Of a stretch of 42,400 nt of DNA, positions 25,020-33,245 are shown one piece after another. Below the pieces are notes generated by a model, which ran no database searches, was not told the DNA's origin, and was given only the letters and a program-made list of their open reading frames with translations. Positions within the stretch are counted from its first letter, which is position 1. Every line of letters starts with the position of its first letter. The stretch comes from Candidatus Poribacteria bacterium (GTDB taxonomy: Bacteria > Poribacteria > WGA-4E > WGA-3G): NCBI GenBank assembly GCA_007571305.1, contig RKRR01000107.1, positions 69,638 to 112,037 on the forward strand. Reading direction: 5' to 3'. The translations under genes were made by a program, and so were the position numbers.

Positions 25020-27101
25020 ATGTTTGGCATATCTCAAGACAAAATACGTTTACTCCTATTTTTCGGACTCCTTTCTGCTACGACTCAGGTTATTGCCGCT
25101 CCCGAGATGTCCGCCCAACGGGGTATGAAAATCACCATCCGCACTGAAGATGGTACAGAACTTCCTCTCTACAAAGACTCCTACGCCCTCGTCATTGGAA
25201 ATGGAGACTATTCAGCAAAGAACGGATGGAATCCGATCTCGAGTGCTGTGAATGATGTCAAAGATGTTGCAGAAGTGCTTGCGCGGCACGGATTCAACGT
25301 GACTCTGAAAGTTAACGTAACGAAGGCAGAATTTAATAAGGCTTTTTCGGAGTTCATTTATAAATCTGGCAAAGATAAAGACAATAGACTCCTATTTTAC
25401 TACGCTGGCCACGGATACACAACCAAATCGGCAATTGGTGAGGACCTCGGCTATCTAGTGATGTTAGATACACCACACCCAGAGAACGAAGCCGAGTTTG
25501 ACTCCTACAGCATTGATACGGTCAAATTCATTGCAGACTCAAAAAAAATCCATGCTAAACATGTGTTGTTTATGTTTGATAACTGTTTCTCATCAACGAG
25601 TCTCAATCTGCAGAACCAAGATATACCCTTACCTATCACGGAGCAGATTAGAAACCCTGTCCGTCAATTCATCACAGCCGGTCGAGCCGACGAATCCAGG
25701 TCAGGCAGGAGTGTGTTTAAGAAGGCGTTCCTGAATCTGCTGGAAGGGCGTGTTAAGGAACCACTGCCGGACGGTTATCTCACTGGAACTGAGTTAACGG
25801 ATTATCTATACAGGACGGTCCCCGCGTTACCTGAAGGACAACACCCCCAACACGGGAAAATCCTTGATCCGCAACTCAACACGGGAGATTTTGTGTTCGT
25901 GCTCCCGCAAAGCAAACATCAGGTGAGAAACACCGTTGAATTGGAGACTATGGCGACGCTGTGGATAACCAGCGTTCCTGATGGTGCGACAGTCTACATT
26001 GAGAGCGTTGCTATTGGCACGACCCCACTTCAGGATTATCAGATCGATACAGGTATCCGCCTTGAAAAATCAGTGAATGTGGGATTAGAACTCTCAGGTT
26101 ACAAAAGCCGTGTTCAGAAAGTTATCCTACAGGGTGGGCAACAGTTTTCCTGGGAAGCGTTCATGGAACAGAGTGCAGAACACTCTGCACCGCTAAAACC
26201 AGACCCCAATCTCCCGCAACCTGAAATTATAGATGATGTTCAACTTGAAGATGAGGAAGTACGCCTGGCTTCTCCAAATGTGCCACAGACAATTCTTGGG
26301 GTAGATACTGCCCCAATGGTACTGATTCCTGCTGGTGAGTTTCAGATGGGGAGCGGTCCCGGTACTCTAGGGAATGCTGCTACCAGACCTATGCATGCTG
26401 TCTACATTGATGCGTTCTATATTGACAAATACGAGGTCACTGTCGGACAATACAATCAATTTGTTCGGGCTACGAAGCACAGTCCGTTACCGTATAAGAT
26501 ATATCAGTATGCTCCGACAGAGGCACACCCTGTGGTAGGGGTGAGTTGGCACGATGCGATGGCGTATGCGAAATGGGCAGGTAAGCGGCTCCCTACAGAA
26601 GCAGAATGGGAAAAAGCAGCAAGGGGTGGTTTGGTCCAGAAAAATTACTCGTGGGGGGACGCTGTGGTGGATGGCACACAATGTAACTTTTCAGACAAGA
26701 ATCTGAGGGTAATTTGGAACAGAGAAAGAGAACCAGACGATAATTGGGCAGACGAAAACCTCGATGATGGTTTCGGATACACAGCCCCCGTTGGCAGCTA
26801 TCCACCGAACGGATACGGTCTATATGATATGATAGGTAACGTGTGGGAGTGGTGCTTTGATGCCTATGATGAAAATTTCTATGCGAATTCTCCTTACCAG
26901 AATCCTATCGCTGGCATTGCTATAGGAGATGGTGCCAACAATATAGTCGCTGTCAATAAACTACGCGTAGTACGAGGGACATCCTGGTACGATGCACTGC
27001 CGAGTGTGTGGATCGCGGTCCGCCTTGGGCTACCCCCAGACCGAAAAAATAAATTCTACCACAACGTCGGTTTTCGTTGTGTGAAGTCTGTCACGCCTTA
27101 A
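25020..27101 (+). CDS. Exported caspase-like peptidase fused to PEGA and FGE-like domains
   Basis: 693 residues. A signal peptide (about 1-27) is followed by a caspase/metacaspase domain (about 50-295) with SYALVIGNGDYS, catalytic H131 in YYAGHGY and C189 in FMFDNCFSS. A PEGA-like domain (about 310-375) has LWITSVPDGATVYIESVAIGTTPL. The C-terminal domain (about 425-690) is of the formylglycine-generating/sulfatase-modifying fold: PMVLIPAGEFQMGSG, KRLPTEAEWEKAARGG, YGLYDMIGNVWEWC and NVGFRCV. The two catalytic cysteines of true FGE are absent where RVVRGTSWYD is followed by WIAVRLG, so this domain is probably a binding module. Caspase-FGE fusions occur in bacterial conflict systems, but the signal peptide here points to the envelope. 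Confidence 0.88.
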   Translation: MFGISQDKIRLLLFFGLLSATTQVIAAPEMSAQRGMKITIRTEDGTELPLYKDSYALVIGNGDYSAKNGWNPISSAVNDVKDVAEVLARHGFNVTLKVNVTKAEFNKAFSEFIYKSGKDKDNRLLFYYAGHGYTTKSAIGEDLGYLVMLDTPHPENEAEFDSYSIDTVKFIADSKKIHAKHVLFMFDNCFSSTSLNLQNQDIPLPITEQIRNPVRQFITAGRADESRSGRSVFKKAFLNLLEGRVKEPLPDGYLTGTELTDYLYRTVPALPEGQHPQHGKILDPQLNTGDFVFVLPQSKHQVRNTVELETMATLWITSVPDGATVYIESVAIGTTPLQDYQIDTGIRLEKSVNVGLELSGYKSRVQKVILQGGQQFSWEAFMEQSAEHSAPLKPDPNLPQPEIIDDVQLEDEEVRLASPNVPQTILGVDTAPMVLIPAGEFQMGSGPGTLGNAATRPMHAVYIDAFYIDKYEVTVGQYNQFVRATKHSPLPYKIYQYAPTEAHPVVGVSWHDAMAYAKWAGKRLPTEAEWEKAARGGLVQKNYSWGDAVVDGTQCNFSDKNLRVIWNREREPDDNWADENLDDGFGYTAPVGSYPPNGYGLYDMIGNVWEWCFDAYDENFYANSPYQNPIAGIAIGDGANNIVAVNKLRVVRGTSWYDALPSVWIAVRLGLPPDRKNKFYHNVGFRCVKSVTP

Positions 27102-27421
27102 GTCATTGCCGTATCTATGATCCCATCAATAGTTATGAACTACCCAATTCCGGAACTCCAGAAAAATACACTTACGCTCTGACAGGTAAAGGACTATCCA
27201 TCGCTAATCCTGCAGCAACCCTCCAATCTGCAAATAAACACTCCACAGAACGCAAATGTACAAGTCCTATTCTTAAACTGGAAGGCTTTGCACTGTAAAA
27301 ACTTTGGTAGCGGGTCGTCAGAATTGCGATTCTACTACTACACCTAAAAATTCTTGAATTTCGTCAGAGTGTCGTGTATAATTTGTGTAAACTGTCGGTT
27401 CTTATCACGCGGAGGTTCCCG
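27102..27421. other. Non-coding stretch of 320 bases
   Basis: No gene supported. A small hairpin AGAAT-TGCG-ATTCT lies at 27320-27333, with CTAC (GTAG on the other strand) just after. The promoter at 27354-27382 drives the antitoxin-like gene. Confidence 0.5.
27354..27382 (+). promoter_or_regulatory. Sigma-70-type promoter for antitoxin-like gene
   Basis: -35 TTGAAT (27354-27359), a 17-base spacer and a perfect -10 TATAAT (27377-27382). The start near 27389 falls after the only canonical in-frame start codons, which affects the start call of the next gene. Confidence 0.75.
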
Positions 27422-27676
27422 ATACACGCAACCTCATCACACATATTAGAAGCATTTAACCAACTTCCTGAGATTGAAAAACATGTGATCGCCTCTGAAA
27501 TCATAAAGCAGGTGGCTCTGCTGGATGTTCCGCTTTTGGCAGATGAGGCTCTCACGGAAATTGCTGACGCACTTTTTGTTGAACATGACAAAATGGAGGC
27601 GGAGGATCCTTCGAGTTTGGGCCGCTATCGCGCTCACACGATCGGAGGTAAGAGAAACCGAAACCCTTGCCTTTAG
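27422..27676 (+). CDS. Antitoxin-like small protein, apparent ATA start
   Basis: 84 residues from 27422. The body SHILEAFNQLPEIEKHVIASEIIKQ...DVPLLADEALTEIADALFVEHDKMEAEDP looks like small addiction-module antitoxin-type proteins: helical and acidic, ending with an unstructured basic tail. GGAGG (27411-27415) sits 6 bases before ATA (27422-27424), the ideal distance. The promoter start (about 27389) excludes the GTG at 27374 and the TTG at 27383. So either AUA is used as a start or an ATG was lost. No partner toxin of its own is evident; a DUF433/DUF5615 pair follows. Confidence 0.55.
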   Translation: MHATSSHILEAFNQLPEIEKHVIASEIIKQVALLDVPLLADEALTEIADALFVEHDKMEAEDPSSLGRYRAHTIGGKRNRNPCL

Positions 27677-27712
27677 GCAGTGGGTGCTATCACAGAAACG
27701 GAGCACCTACAC

Positions 27713-27931
27713 ATGAAACCTGATCAAGTAATAAACCAAGACCCCGAAATTCACGGTGGGATACCCGTATTTACGGGCACCCGAGTTCCTGTGAAGGCAC
27801 TCATCGATCATCTAAAAGCAGGAGAAAGTCTTGACTATTTTCTCGAAGGATTCCCTTCTGTTTCTCGCGAGCAGGCAATCGCCTTTTTAGAATTCGCTCT
27901 GGCACAAACAATCGGATCACACCCGCAATAA
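27713..27931 (+). CDS. DUF433 antitoxin
   Basis: 72 residues. ATG at 27713 with GGAG 9 bases upstream. It is the full DUF433 helix-turn-helix protein: INQDPEIHGGIPVFTGTRVPVKALIDHLKAGESLDYFLEGFPSVSREQAIAFLE. DUF433 proteins pair with DUF5615 PIN-like toxins, and one is encoded 86 bases downstream. Confidence 0.9.
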   Translation: MKPDQVINQDPEIHGGIPVFTGTRVPVKALIDHLKAGESLDYFLEGFPSVSREQAIAFLEFALAQTIGSHPQ

Positions 27932-28017
27932 GAGGGGCCTGTCGTGTTATACTCTGTTCTATCGAGCGGTGCATTCCTTACTCACACGAATCAACAAAAC
28001 CCGAGATTCAAAACAAC

Positions 28018-28344
28018 GTGCACATCCTACTTGATGAAAATTTGGACTGGCGGTTGATACGATATTTTCATGCTAATTTTCAAGTCACGACGGTTTCGCG
28101 ACAAGGCTGGAAAGGGATGCGAAATGGCGAACTCCTCCAGAAAGCCGCAGCAGATTTCGACGTACTAGTGACAATGGACAAAGGCATTGAACATCAACAG
28201 AACCTTCGCAAATATGCGATTGGTGTCATTCTCATCTCTGCCAGAAGCAATCGGATTCAGGACATTCAACCTGCTATGGGGAAACTCAATGAAGTGTTAA
28301 GAGAAGTCCAACCCGGACACGTTATCCGCGTGACAGGACGTTAA
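28018..28344 (+). CDS. DUF5615 PIN-like toxin
   Basis: 108 residues, GTG start. The DUF5615/Mut7-C-like PIN fold is recognisable: HILLDENLDWRL with the first acidic residues, VTTVSRQGWKGMRNGELLQKAAADFDVLVTMDKGIEHQQNL, and AIGVILISARSN. The acidic residues D and E in LLDEN and D in VTMDKG would bind the metal in a PIN-type nuclease. Partner antitoxin is DUF433 upstream. Confidence 0.88.
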   Translation: MHILLDENLDWRLIRYFHANFQVTTVSRQGWKGMRNGELLQKAAADFDVLVTMDKGIEHQQNLRKYAIGVILISARSNRIQDIQPAMGKLNEVLREVQPGHVIRVTGR

Positions 28345-28380
28345 TACCATATATCAACACTGTAAAACAAACGCTACTCC

Positions 28381-29802
28381 TTGGAAACCAGCTTGACAAC
28401 CGGCGATACAAAAAACCTCCTGCGGCAATTACCCGCCATAGAAAACCTCCTCAACACACAGGAGATGCTTGACTTACAAGCCATCTATGCCCGCCCTCTT
28501 GTGACGGAAGCATTGCGGGATGTCGTCGCAGACATCCGAAACAATATTCTCAATGGCAGTACACAGCTACCAGAACACACAGAATACGCGGAACGCACAC
28601 GCCAGAAAATTGCGGAGAAAACTGCCCCCCGCATGCGTCCTGTCGTCAATGCAACAGGGACGGTTACCCATACGAACTTGGGCAGATCTCTCCTCAGTGA
28701 TGCTGCTTATGAAGCCATTCAACAAGCCGCGCAAAACTATGTCAACCTCGAATACGACATCGCAACTGGAAGCCGAGGACATCGAGATAGAATTACCGAA
28801 CCCCTTTTACAGCAGTTGACCGGTTGTGAGGCATCTACAGTCGTCAATAACAACGCCGCGGCGGTCTTACTTGCACTTCAGACAATGGCACGCGGTAAAG
28901 AAGTCATCGTCTCGCGAGGGGAACTCATTGAAATCGGTGGAGCGTTCCGAATTCCCGACGTAATGGCAGCAAGCGGCGCAATCCTTCGCGAAGTCGGCAC
29001 CACCAACCGAACTCACCTCCGAGATTACGCCGATGCTATCAATGAAAACACAGGACTGTTGCTCAAGGTGCATCCGAGCAACTACAAAATCCTCGGTTTC
29101 ACTTCAACGCCTCCGATGGAAGAATTGACAGAACTCGGCGCACAGCACGGCATCCCGACGATGGAGGACCTTGGAAGCGGTGCCCTCATTGACATGACAA
29201 CTTATGGACTTCCACATGAGCCGCTCGTTGGAGAACGAATCGCTAGTAGTGTTGACATTGTCACCTTTAGCGGCGATAAGCTTCTCGGTGGACCCCAAGC
29301 CGGAATTATTGTCGGTAAGGCGGAATGGATTGAAAAGATGCGTAAAAATCCAATGATGCGGGCACTTCGGGTCGATAAACTCATCATTGCCGGTCTGTCA
29401 GCAACATTACAACTCTATCTTACAGAGGATACCACCATAACTGAGCGATTCCCGATGCTCAACCGTTATACCCGATCAATAGAGACACTTCACACCCTTG
29501 CAACGAAACTCAAAGCGCAGTTAGAACCCCTCTTCGGAGAAAAGGTCAGCATTCAGATATCGGAGACCTATGGGCAAATCGGGAGTGGTGCCCTTCCTGT
29601 TGAGACGTTACCGAGCATCGCACTTGTCCTTGAACCTGCAGGGGTTTCCGCTGAGATGCTCGCCGCGCAGTTCCGAAATGCTCCTATTCCGGTTATCGGT
29701 AGAATCAAGGATGGACTTTTTTGGTTAGATCTCCGTACTGTCTATGAAAGAGAGCAGATGTGGATCGTCGAAGCCGCTACACAAATAGCAGAAACGCTAT
29801 GA
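28381..29802 (+). CDS. selA: L-seryl-tRNA(Sec) selenium transferase SelA
   Basis: 473 residues, full length. SelA is a PLP enzyme that converts Ser-tRNA(Sec) to Sec-tRNA(Sec) with selenophosphate. Seen: N-terminal RQLPAIENLLN, VVNATGTVTHTNLGRS, EYDIATGSRGHRD, VNNNAAAVLLAL, SRGELIEIGGAFRIPDVM, EVGTTNRTHLRDY, MEDLGSGALID, and FSGDKLLGGPQAGII with the PLP lysine K300. The TTG at 28381 is taken as the start; a second TTG at 28393 is possible. Its stop overlaps the next start as ATGA. SelB, SelD and tRNA(Sec) are not in the window. It supports reading the TGA at 588-590 as selenocysteine. Confidence 0.95.
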   Translation: METSLTTGDTKNLLRQLPAIENLLNTQEMLDLQAIYARPLVTEALRDVVADIRNNILNGSTQLPEHTEYAERTRQKIAEKTAPRMRPVVNATGTVTHTNLGRSLLSDAAYEAIQQAAQNYVNLEYDIATGSRGHRDRITEPLLQQLTGCEASTVVNNNAAAVLLALQTMARGKEVIVSRGELIEIGGAFRIPDVMAASGAILREVGTTNRTHLRDYADAINENTGLLLKVHPSNYKILGFTSTPPMEELTELGAQHGIPTMEDLGSGALIDMTTYGLPHEPLVGERIASSVDIVTFSGDKLLGGPQAGIIVGKAEWIEKMRKNPMMRALRVDKLIIAGLSATLQLYLTEDTTITERFPMLNRYTRSIETLHTLATKLKAQLEPLFGEKVSIQISETYGQIGSGALPVETLPSIALVLEPAGVSAEMLAAQFRNAPIPVIGRIKDGLFWLDLRTVYEREQMWIVEAATQIAETL

Positions 29803-30617
29803 AGATTGCCGACATCTTTCTCACCTGCATCGTCTGTGTGAGTATATCCGCCTGTGGGCAGAGCGACGAAGATTCACCCGCTGAACCATCCACAGAAATT
29901 GTCTCTGAAATCGATGGTGCCACAATGGTGCTGATCCCAGCAGGCACGTTTCAGATGGGCTCCACTATTGGAGAGAGCGACGAACAACCCGTGCATACCG
30001 TCACTCTCGATGCATTTTACATGGATACACACGAAGTAACGAATGCCCGCTATCAGAAATTCGTCCAGAGTACAGGCTATCCTCAGTCACCGCTGTCGCA
30101 TAACCCAAGGTTCAATGCCTCTGATGCCCCTGTTGTTCGGGTGAACTGGCGCGATGCGTCTGCGTACGCAGCGTGGGCACATAAACGGTTGCCTACCGAA
30201 GCAGAATGGGAATACGCGGCACGCGGAGGTCTTACTGGCAAACGATACCCGAACGGTGATATAATAACTTATGCAGATGCCAACTTCGGCAATGTAGGCG
30301 GAGCGGATAGATGGAAATGGACAGCCCCCGTTGGCAACTTCCCACCCAACGGCTATAACCTCTACGATATGGCAGGCAATGTATGGGAGTGGTGCTTCGA
30401 CGAATACAACAGTGAATTCTATAGCATCAGTCCCCAAAATAACCCTCGCTTCGGCAGAGAAACCGCCCCAGATACCGAAAACTTTCGTATCCTACGCGGT
30501 GGCGGTTGGGGTGGAAGCCCTGAAGATCTCCGTGTCGCAGATCGATGGTATCACCTCTCATCTGGAAGCACTATTGGATTTCGGTGCGTCCAGGACATCC
30601 TCCAAACAGGAGAGTAG
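29799..30617 (+). CDS. FGE-like (SUMF1-fold) lipoprotein
   Basis: 272 residues. ATG at 29799 overlaps the selA stop (ATGA), so translation is coupled. The signal peptide ends CIVCVSISA-C, a lipobox. The rest is a formylglycine-generating-enzyme fold: TMVLIPAGTFQMGS, TLDAFYMDTHEVTNARYQKF, KRLPTEAEWEYAARGG, YNLYDMAGNVWEWC, RILRGGGWGGSP, IGFRCV. The cysteine pair of catalytic FGE is missing in the RGGGW-to-C-terminus segment, so sulfatase activation is unlikely. Related to the last domain of the caspase fusion at 25020. Confidence 0.88.
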   Translation: MKIADIFLTCIVCVSISACGQSDEDSPAEPSTEIVSEIDGATMVLIPAGTFQMGSTIGESDEQPVHTVTLDAFYMDTHEVTNARYQKFVQSTGYPQSPLSHNPRFNASDAPVVRVNWRDASAYAAWAHKRLPTEAEWEYAARGGLTGKRYPNGDIITYADANFGNVGGADRWKWTAPVGNFPPNGYNLYDMAGNVWEWCFDEYNSEFYSISPQNNPRFGRETAPDTENFRILRGGGWGGSPEDLRVADRWYHLSSGSTIGFRCVQDILQTGE

Positions 30618-30620
30618 TCG

Positions 30621-32111
30621 ATGGAGTACACGACGAATTTTGATAACCGAACACTTTTTATTCGTGACAATCTTGATATTATGCGCGGTATGGATTCAGA
30701 GACAATTGACCTGATTTATTTAGATCCACCGTTTAAATCAGGCAAACAGTGGAAAGCACCGATAGGCTCACCGGCAGAAGGTGCGGAATTCAAAGACATC
30801 TGGACCGACGAGGACATCAGATACGAATGGCATGGGGTGATAGCTGATGAACACGAGGAATTGTATCAGATAATCCAAGCGTCTGAAACTGTCTACGACA
30901 CGTCTATGAGGATATACTTAACAGCAATGGCGGTAAGATTGTTTGAGATGCGCCGTATTTTGAAGCCGACAGGCAGCATCTATCTACACTGTGATCCGAC
31001 TGCAAGCCATTATCTAAAAGCCTTGATGGACTCGCTGTTCGGAAGTACCAACTTTCGGAATGAGGTGATTTGGAAGCGGACCTCGACGAAATCGTTGGCG
31101 AAACGCTACGCGGTAAACACTGACCGAATTCTTTACTATATCAAGTCCGATAAGGCAATTTGGAATCAACAATATACCTCCTACGACGATGAATATATAC
31201 AGAAGACTTTTCGAGGTCGAGACGAACATGGTAAATATGGAACAGTTGATTTATCAGGTGGAAAAGCAGGCAGCAGCAAAGCTTATAAGCCATTGAAAGG
31301 CATTGGACCTCCTCCCGGTCGAGCATGGGCACCACCTACTCGCAACAAATTTCCTGCTTCTGCACAGGCACTGTTGCCAGATAATTATGAAGCCCTCGAC
31401 CAACTGGCAAAATGTGAAGCTCTTGATGATGCTGGCCTGTTGCACTGGCCCAAAGGTAAAATAGGCAGACCGCGCTGGAAGAAATATTTATCTGCGATGC
31501 CAGGGATTGTAGCAGGAGACTTAGTTCTTGATATTCCACCTGTAAAGGGCAAAGAAGACACGGGCTATCCTACGCAGAAGCCCCTCGCCCTCTTAGAACG
31601 CCTCATTAAAACGTCATCAAACGAAAAGGACATGGTATTAGACCCGTTCTGTGGGTGTGCGACAGCATGTGTCGCCGCAGAGCGTTTGCATCGGAAATGG
31701 GTTGGCATAGACATATCACCTGATGCAGAGGATATCACAAAACTACGATTGTCGGATGAGGTAAACAAAGCCTCTAATTTATTCAATCCGTTGACAGATG
31801 TGATTGTTCGCAAAGACGCACCGGAGCGGACAGACAACGCCAAGGAGATAGATATTCAGAGGCATTTACCAAAATACCAAACGCACAAAACCAAGTTATT
31901 TGGTAGACAGCAAGGCAAATGTAATGGGTGTCAATATCCGTTCTATTATCGCAACTTGACGGTAGACCATATCACTCCACAAAGCAAAGGTGGCACTGAC
32001 CATATAAAGAATCTACAACTGCTTTGTGCTGCGTGCAATTCAACGAAAGGCGCAGGTACACAAGCAGAGTTGATCTCACGATTGACAAAGCAGGGCGTGC
32101 TGAAGGAGTGA
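30621..32111 (+). CDS. DNA methyltransferase (beta class) fused to HNH nuclease domain
   Basis: 496 residues. The methyltransferase part (about 1-375) has motif IV LIYLDPPFKSG early and motif I VLDPFCGCATACVAAERLHRKWVGIDIS late, with YPTQKPLALLERLI before it. This order marks the beta class of amino-methylating enzymes (N6-adenine or N4-cytosine). The C-terminal ~80 residues are an HNH domain: CNGCQYPF, LTVDHITPQSKGGTDHIKNLQLLCAACNSTKG, with zinc-type CxxC pairs and the D-H/N/N catalytic set. Methylation and cleavage in one chain suggest a restriction-modification or self-spreading function; no separate specificity gene is seen. It starts 4 bases after the FGE-like gene. Confidence 0.85.
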   Translation: MEYTTNFDNRTLFIRDNLDIMRGMDSETIDLIYLDPPFKSGKQWKAPIGSPAEGAEFKDIWTDEDIRYEWHGVIADEHEELYQIIQASETVYDTSMRIYLTAMAVRLFEMRRILKPTGSIYLHCDPTASHYLKALMDSLFGSTNFRNEVIWKRTSTKSLAKRYAVNTDRILYYIKSDKAIWNQQYTSYDDEYIQKTFRGRDEHGKYGTVDLSGGKAGSSKAYKPLKGIGPPPGRAWAPPTRNKFPASAQALLPDNYEALDQLAKCEALDDAGLLHWPKGKIGRPRWKKYLSAMPGIVAGDLVLDIPPVKGKEDTGYPTQKPLALLERLIKTSSNEKDMVLDPFCGCATACVAAERLHRKWVGIDISPDAEDITKLRLSDEVNKASNLFNPLTDVIVRKDAPERTDNAKEIDIQRHLPKYQTHKTKLFGRQQGKCNGCQYPFYYRNLTVDHITPQSKGGTDHIKNLQLLCAACNSTKGAGTQAELISRLTKQGVLKE

Positions 32112-32117
32112 ACAGGA

Positions 32118-32498
32118 ATGAACGAACGACCCTATAAAGAGGAACACTTACAGGAATACAAAGGTATCTTAATCAGCCATGATTATCACAACGGAAATTT
32201 CAAAATGGAATTGAAAGTAGAAGATAATTCTGTTCTCGACAAGTCAGTTGAAAAAATTGAGTCCAGCGTAGAATTAGAATTTTATTACAATTTAGGGCTT
32301 TCAACACTGTTTTTCCATGATATACATAGATGCCCATTGAGAGACGCTAAAAATGAACATTGCTATGAATGCAAAAACATAAAGGAAATACACAAAACTT
32401 TGAAGCAAATCTTGTGCAGTTACAGGTTGGTGATACATTTGTCACTCATATACTATCGCGAATATTTAAATATATATCGTTTATTTCTTTCAAATTAG
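32118..32498 (+). CDS. Unknown protein with Cys cluster
   Basis: 126 residues, not recognised. It opens PYKEEHLQEYKGILISHDYHNG. A cluster C-P-L-R...C-Y-E-C (about 73-85) could bind metal. The C-terminus is rich in leucine, tyrosine and isoleucine. It starts 7 bases after the methyltransferase-HNH stop with GGAG about 14 and AGGA 1 base upstream, and has the same AT-rich composition. It may be part of the same unit. Confidence 0.45.
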   Translation: MNERPYKEEHLQEYKGILISHDYHNGNFKMELKVEDNSVLDKSVEKIESSVELEFYYNLGLSTLFFHDIHRCPLRDAKNEHCYECKNIKEIHKTLKQILCSYRLVIHLSLIYYREYLNIYRLFLSN

Positions 32499-32578
32499 CA
32501 ACCACCTCAGAATAGGCTGAGAAATACCGATTGACATACAAGCAAAAATATGATTTACTATTCCAAAGGAGATACCCC

Positions 32579-32929
32579 ATGAAATACATTTTGCTTTTCT
32601 CATTACTATTCTGTGCGATCGCGTGGTCTCCAGCTCTTGCTGCGTTAACGGATACCGACCTTGACAAAATCCGCTTGATTGTCAAAGAGGAAATCGAAGC
32701 CGAACTCAAGCCGATAAAAACCGACATCGTCACGCTAAAAACGGACGGGGCCGTCGTAAAAGTAGAAGTCGCAAATCTAAAAGCCACTGTCAATAATCTA
32801 AAAAAGAATGTCAATAGCGACTTTGACACCATCCAAAAGAATTTTGACAGACAAAATAATATCATCATAGCCTGCATTGGTATTCCTTTAGCGATTCTCG
32901 CCATTGGCGCAACGGTATGGGCATATTAA
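32579..32929 (+). CDS. Small exported/membrane coiled-coil protein
   Basis: 116 residues. ATG at 32579 follows AAAGGAGATACCCC, a strong RBS. Signal peptide (MKYILLFSLLFCAIAWSPALA), a coiled-coil stretch (about 28-88, heptads in IRLIVKEEIEAELKPIKTDIVTLKTD, NLKATVNNLKKNV) and a C-terminal TM helix (IIIACIGIPLAILAIGATVWAY). Small proteins of this type accompany many gene islands. Function unknown. Confidence 0.65.
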   Translation: MKYILLFSLLFCAIAWSPALAALTDTDLDKIRLIVKEEIEAELKPIKTDIVTLKTDGAVVKVEVANLKATVNNLKKNVNSDFDTIQKNFDRQNNIIIACIGIPLAILAIGATVWAY

Positions 32930-33030
32930 CAAATAAGCGTAGCAGAAAAGACCAAACACTCGAAAAGCAAATTGAAACACTCACACAAGAAATAGAAACG
33001 CTGAAACAACAGAGGATCGTAAAGCCCTAA
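32917..33030 (+). CDS. Very short coiled-coil ORF
   Basis: 37 residues, MGILTNKRSRKDQTLEKQIE then a run of ETLTQEIETLKQQ heptads. It overlaps the preceding gene by 13 bases in another frame and ends 3 bases before the HNH gene start. No clear RBS of its own. It could be translated by coupling. Confidence 0.35.
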   Translation: MGILTNKRSRKDQTLEKQIETLTQEIETLKQQRIVKP

Positions 33031-33245
33031 CCAATGTCAGACAGTGATTTTTTTTATGAAATGGTATCAGATGCAGTGGGCACAAAAGTATTAGGGAAAA
33101 AAACGAGAGAACATTATCGCCGGTATCTCCAATCCAAGGCGTGGAAAACAAAGCGAAAAGTCGTTTTGCAAGCTGCTGGATTTCGAAGCCGTCGGTGTCG
33201 CGCGCCTGCAATAGAAGCACATCACGAGACATATAAACGTATCCA

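Noticed and set aside
27077..27298. Plus-strand open frame after the caspase gene
   Set aside because: It starts inside the preceding gene, lacks an RBS and has no coherent protein features.
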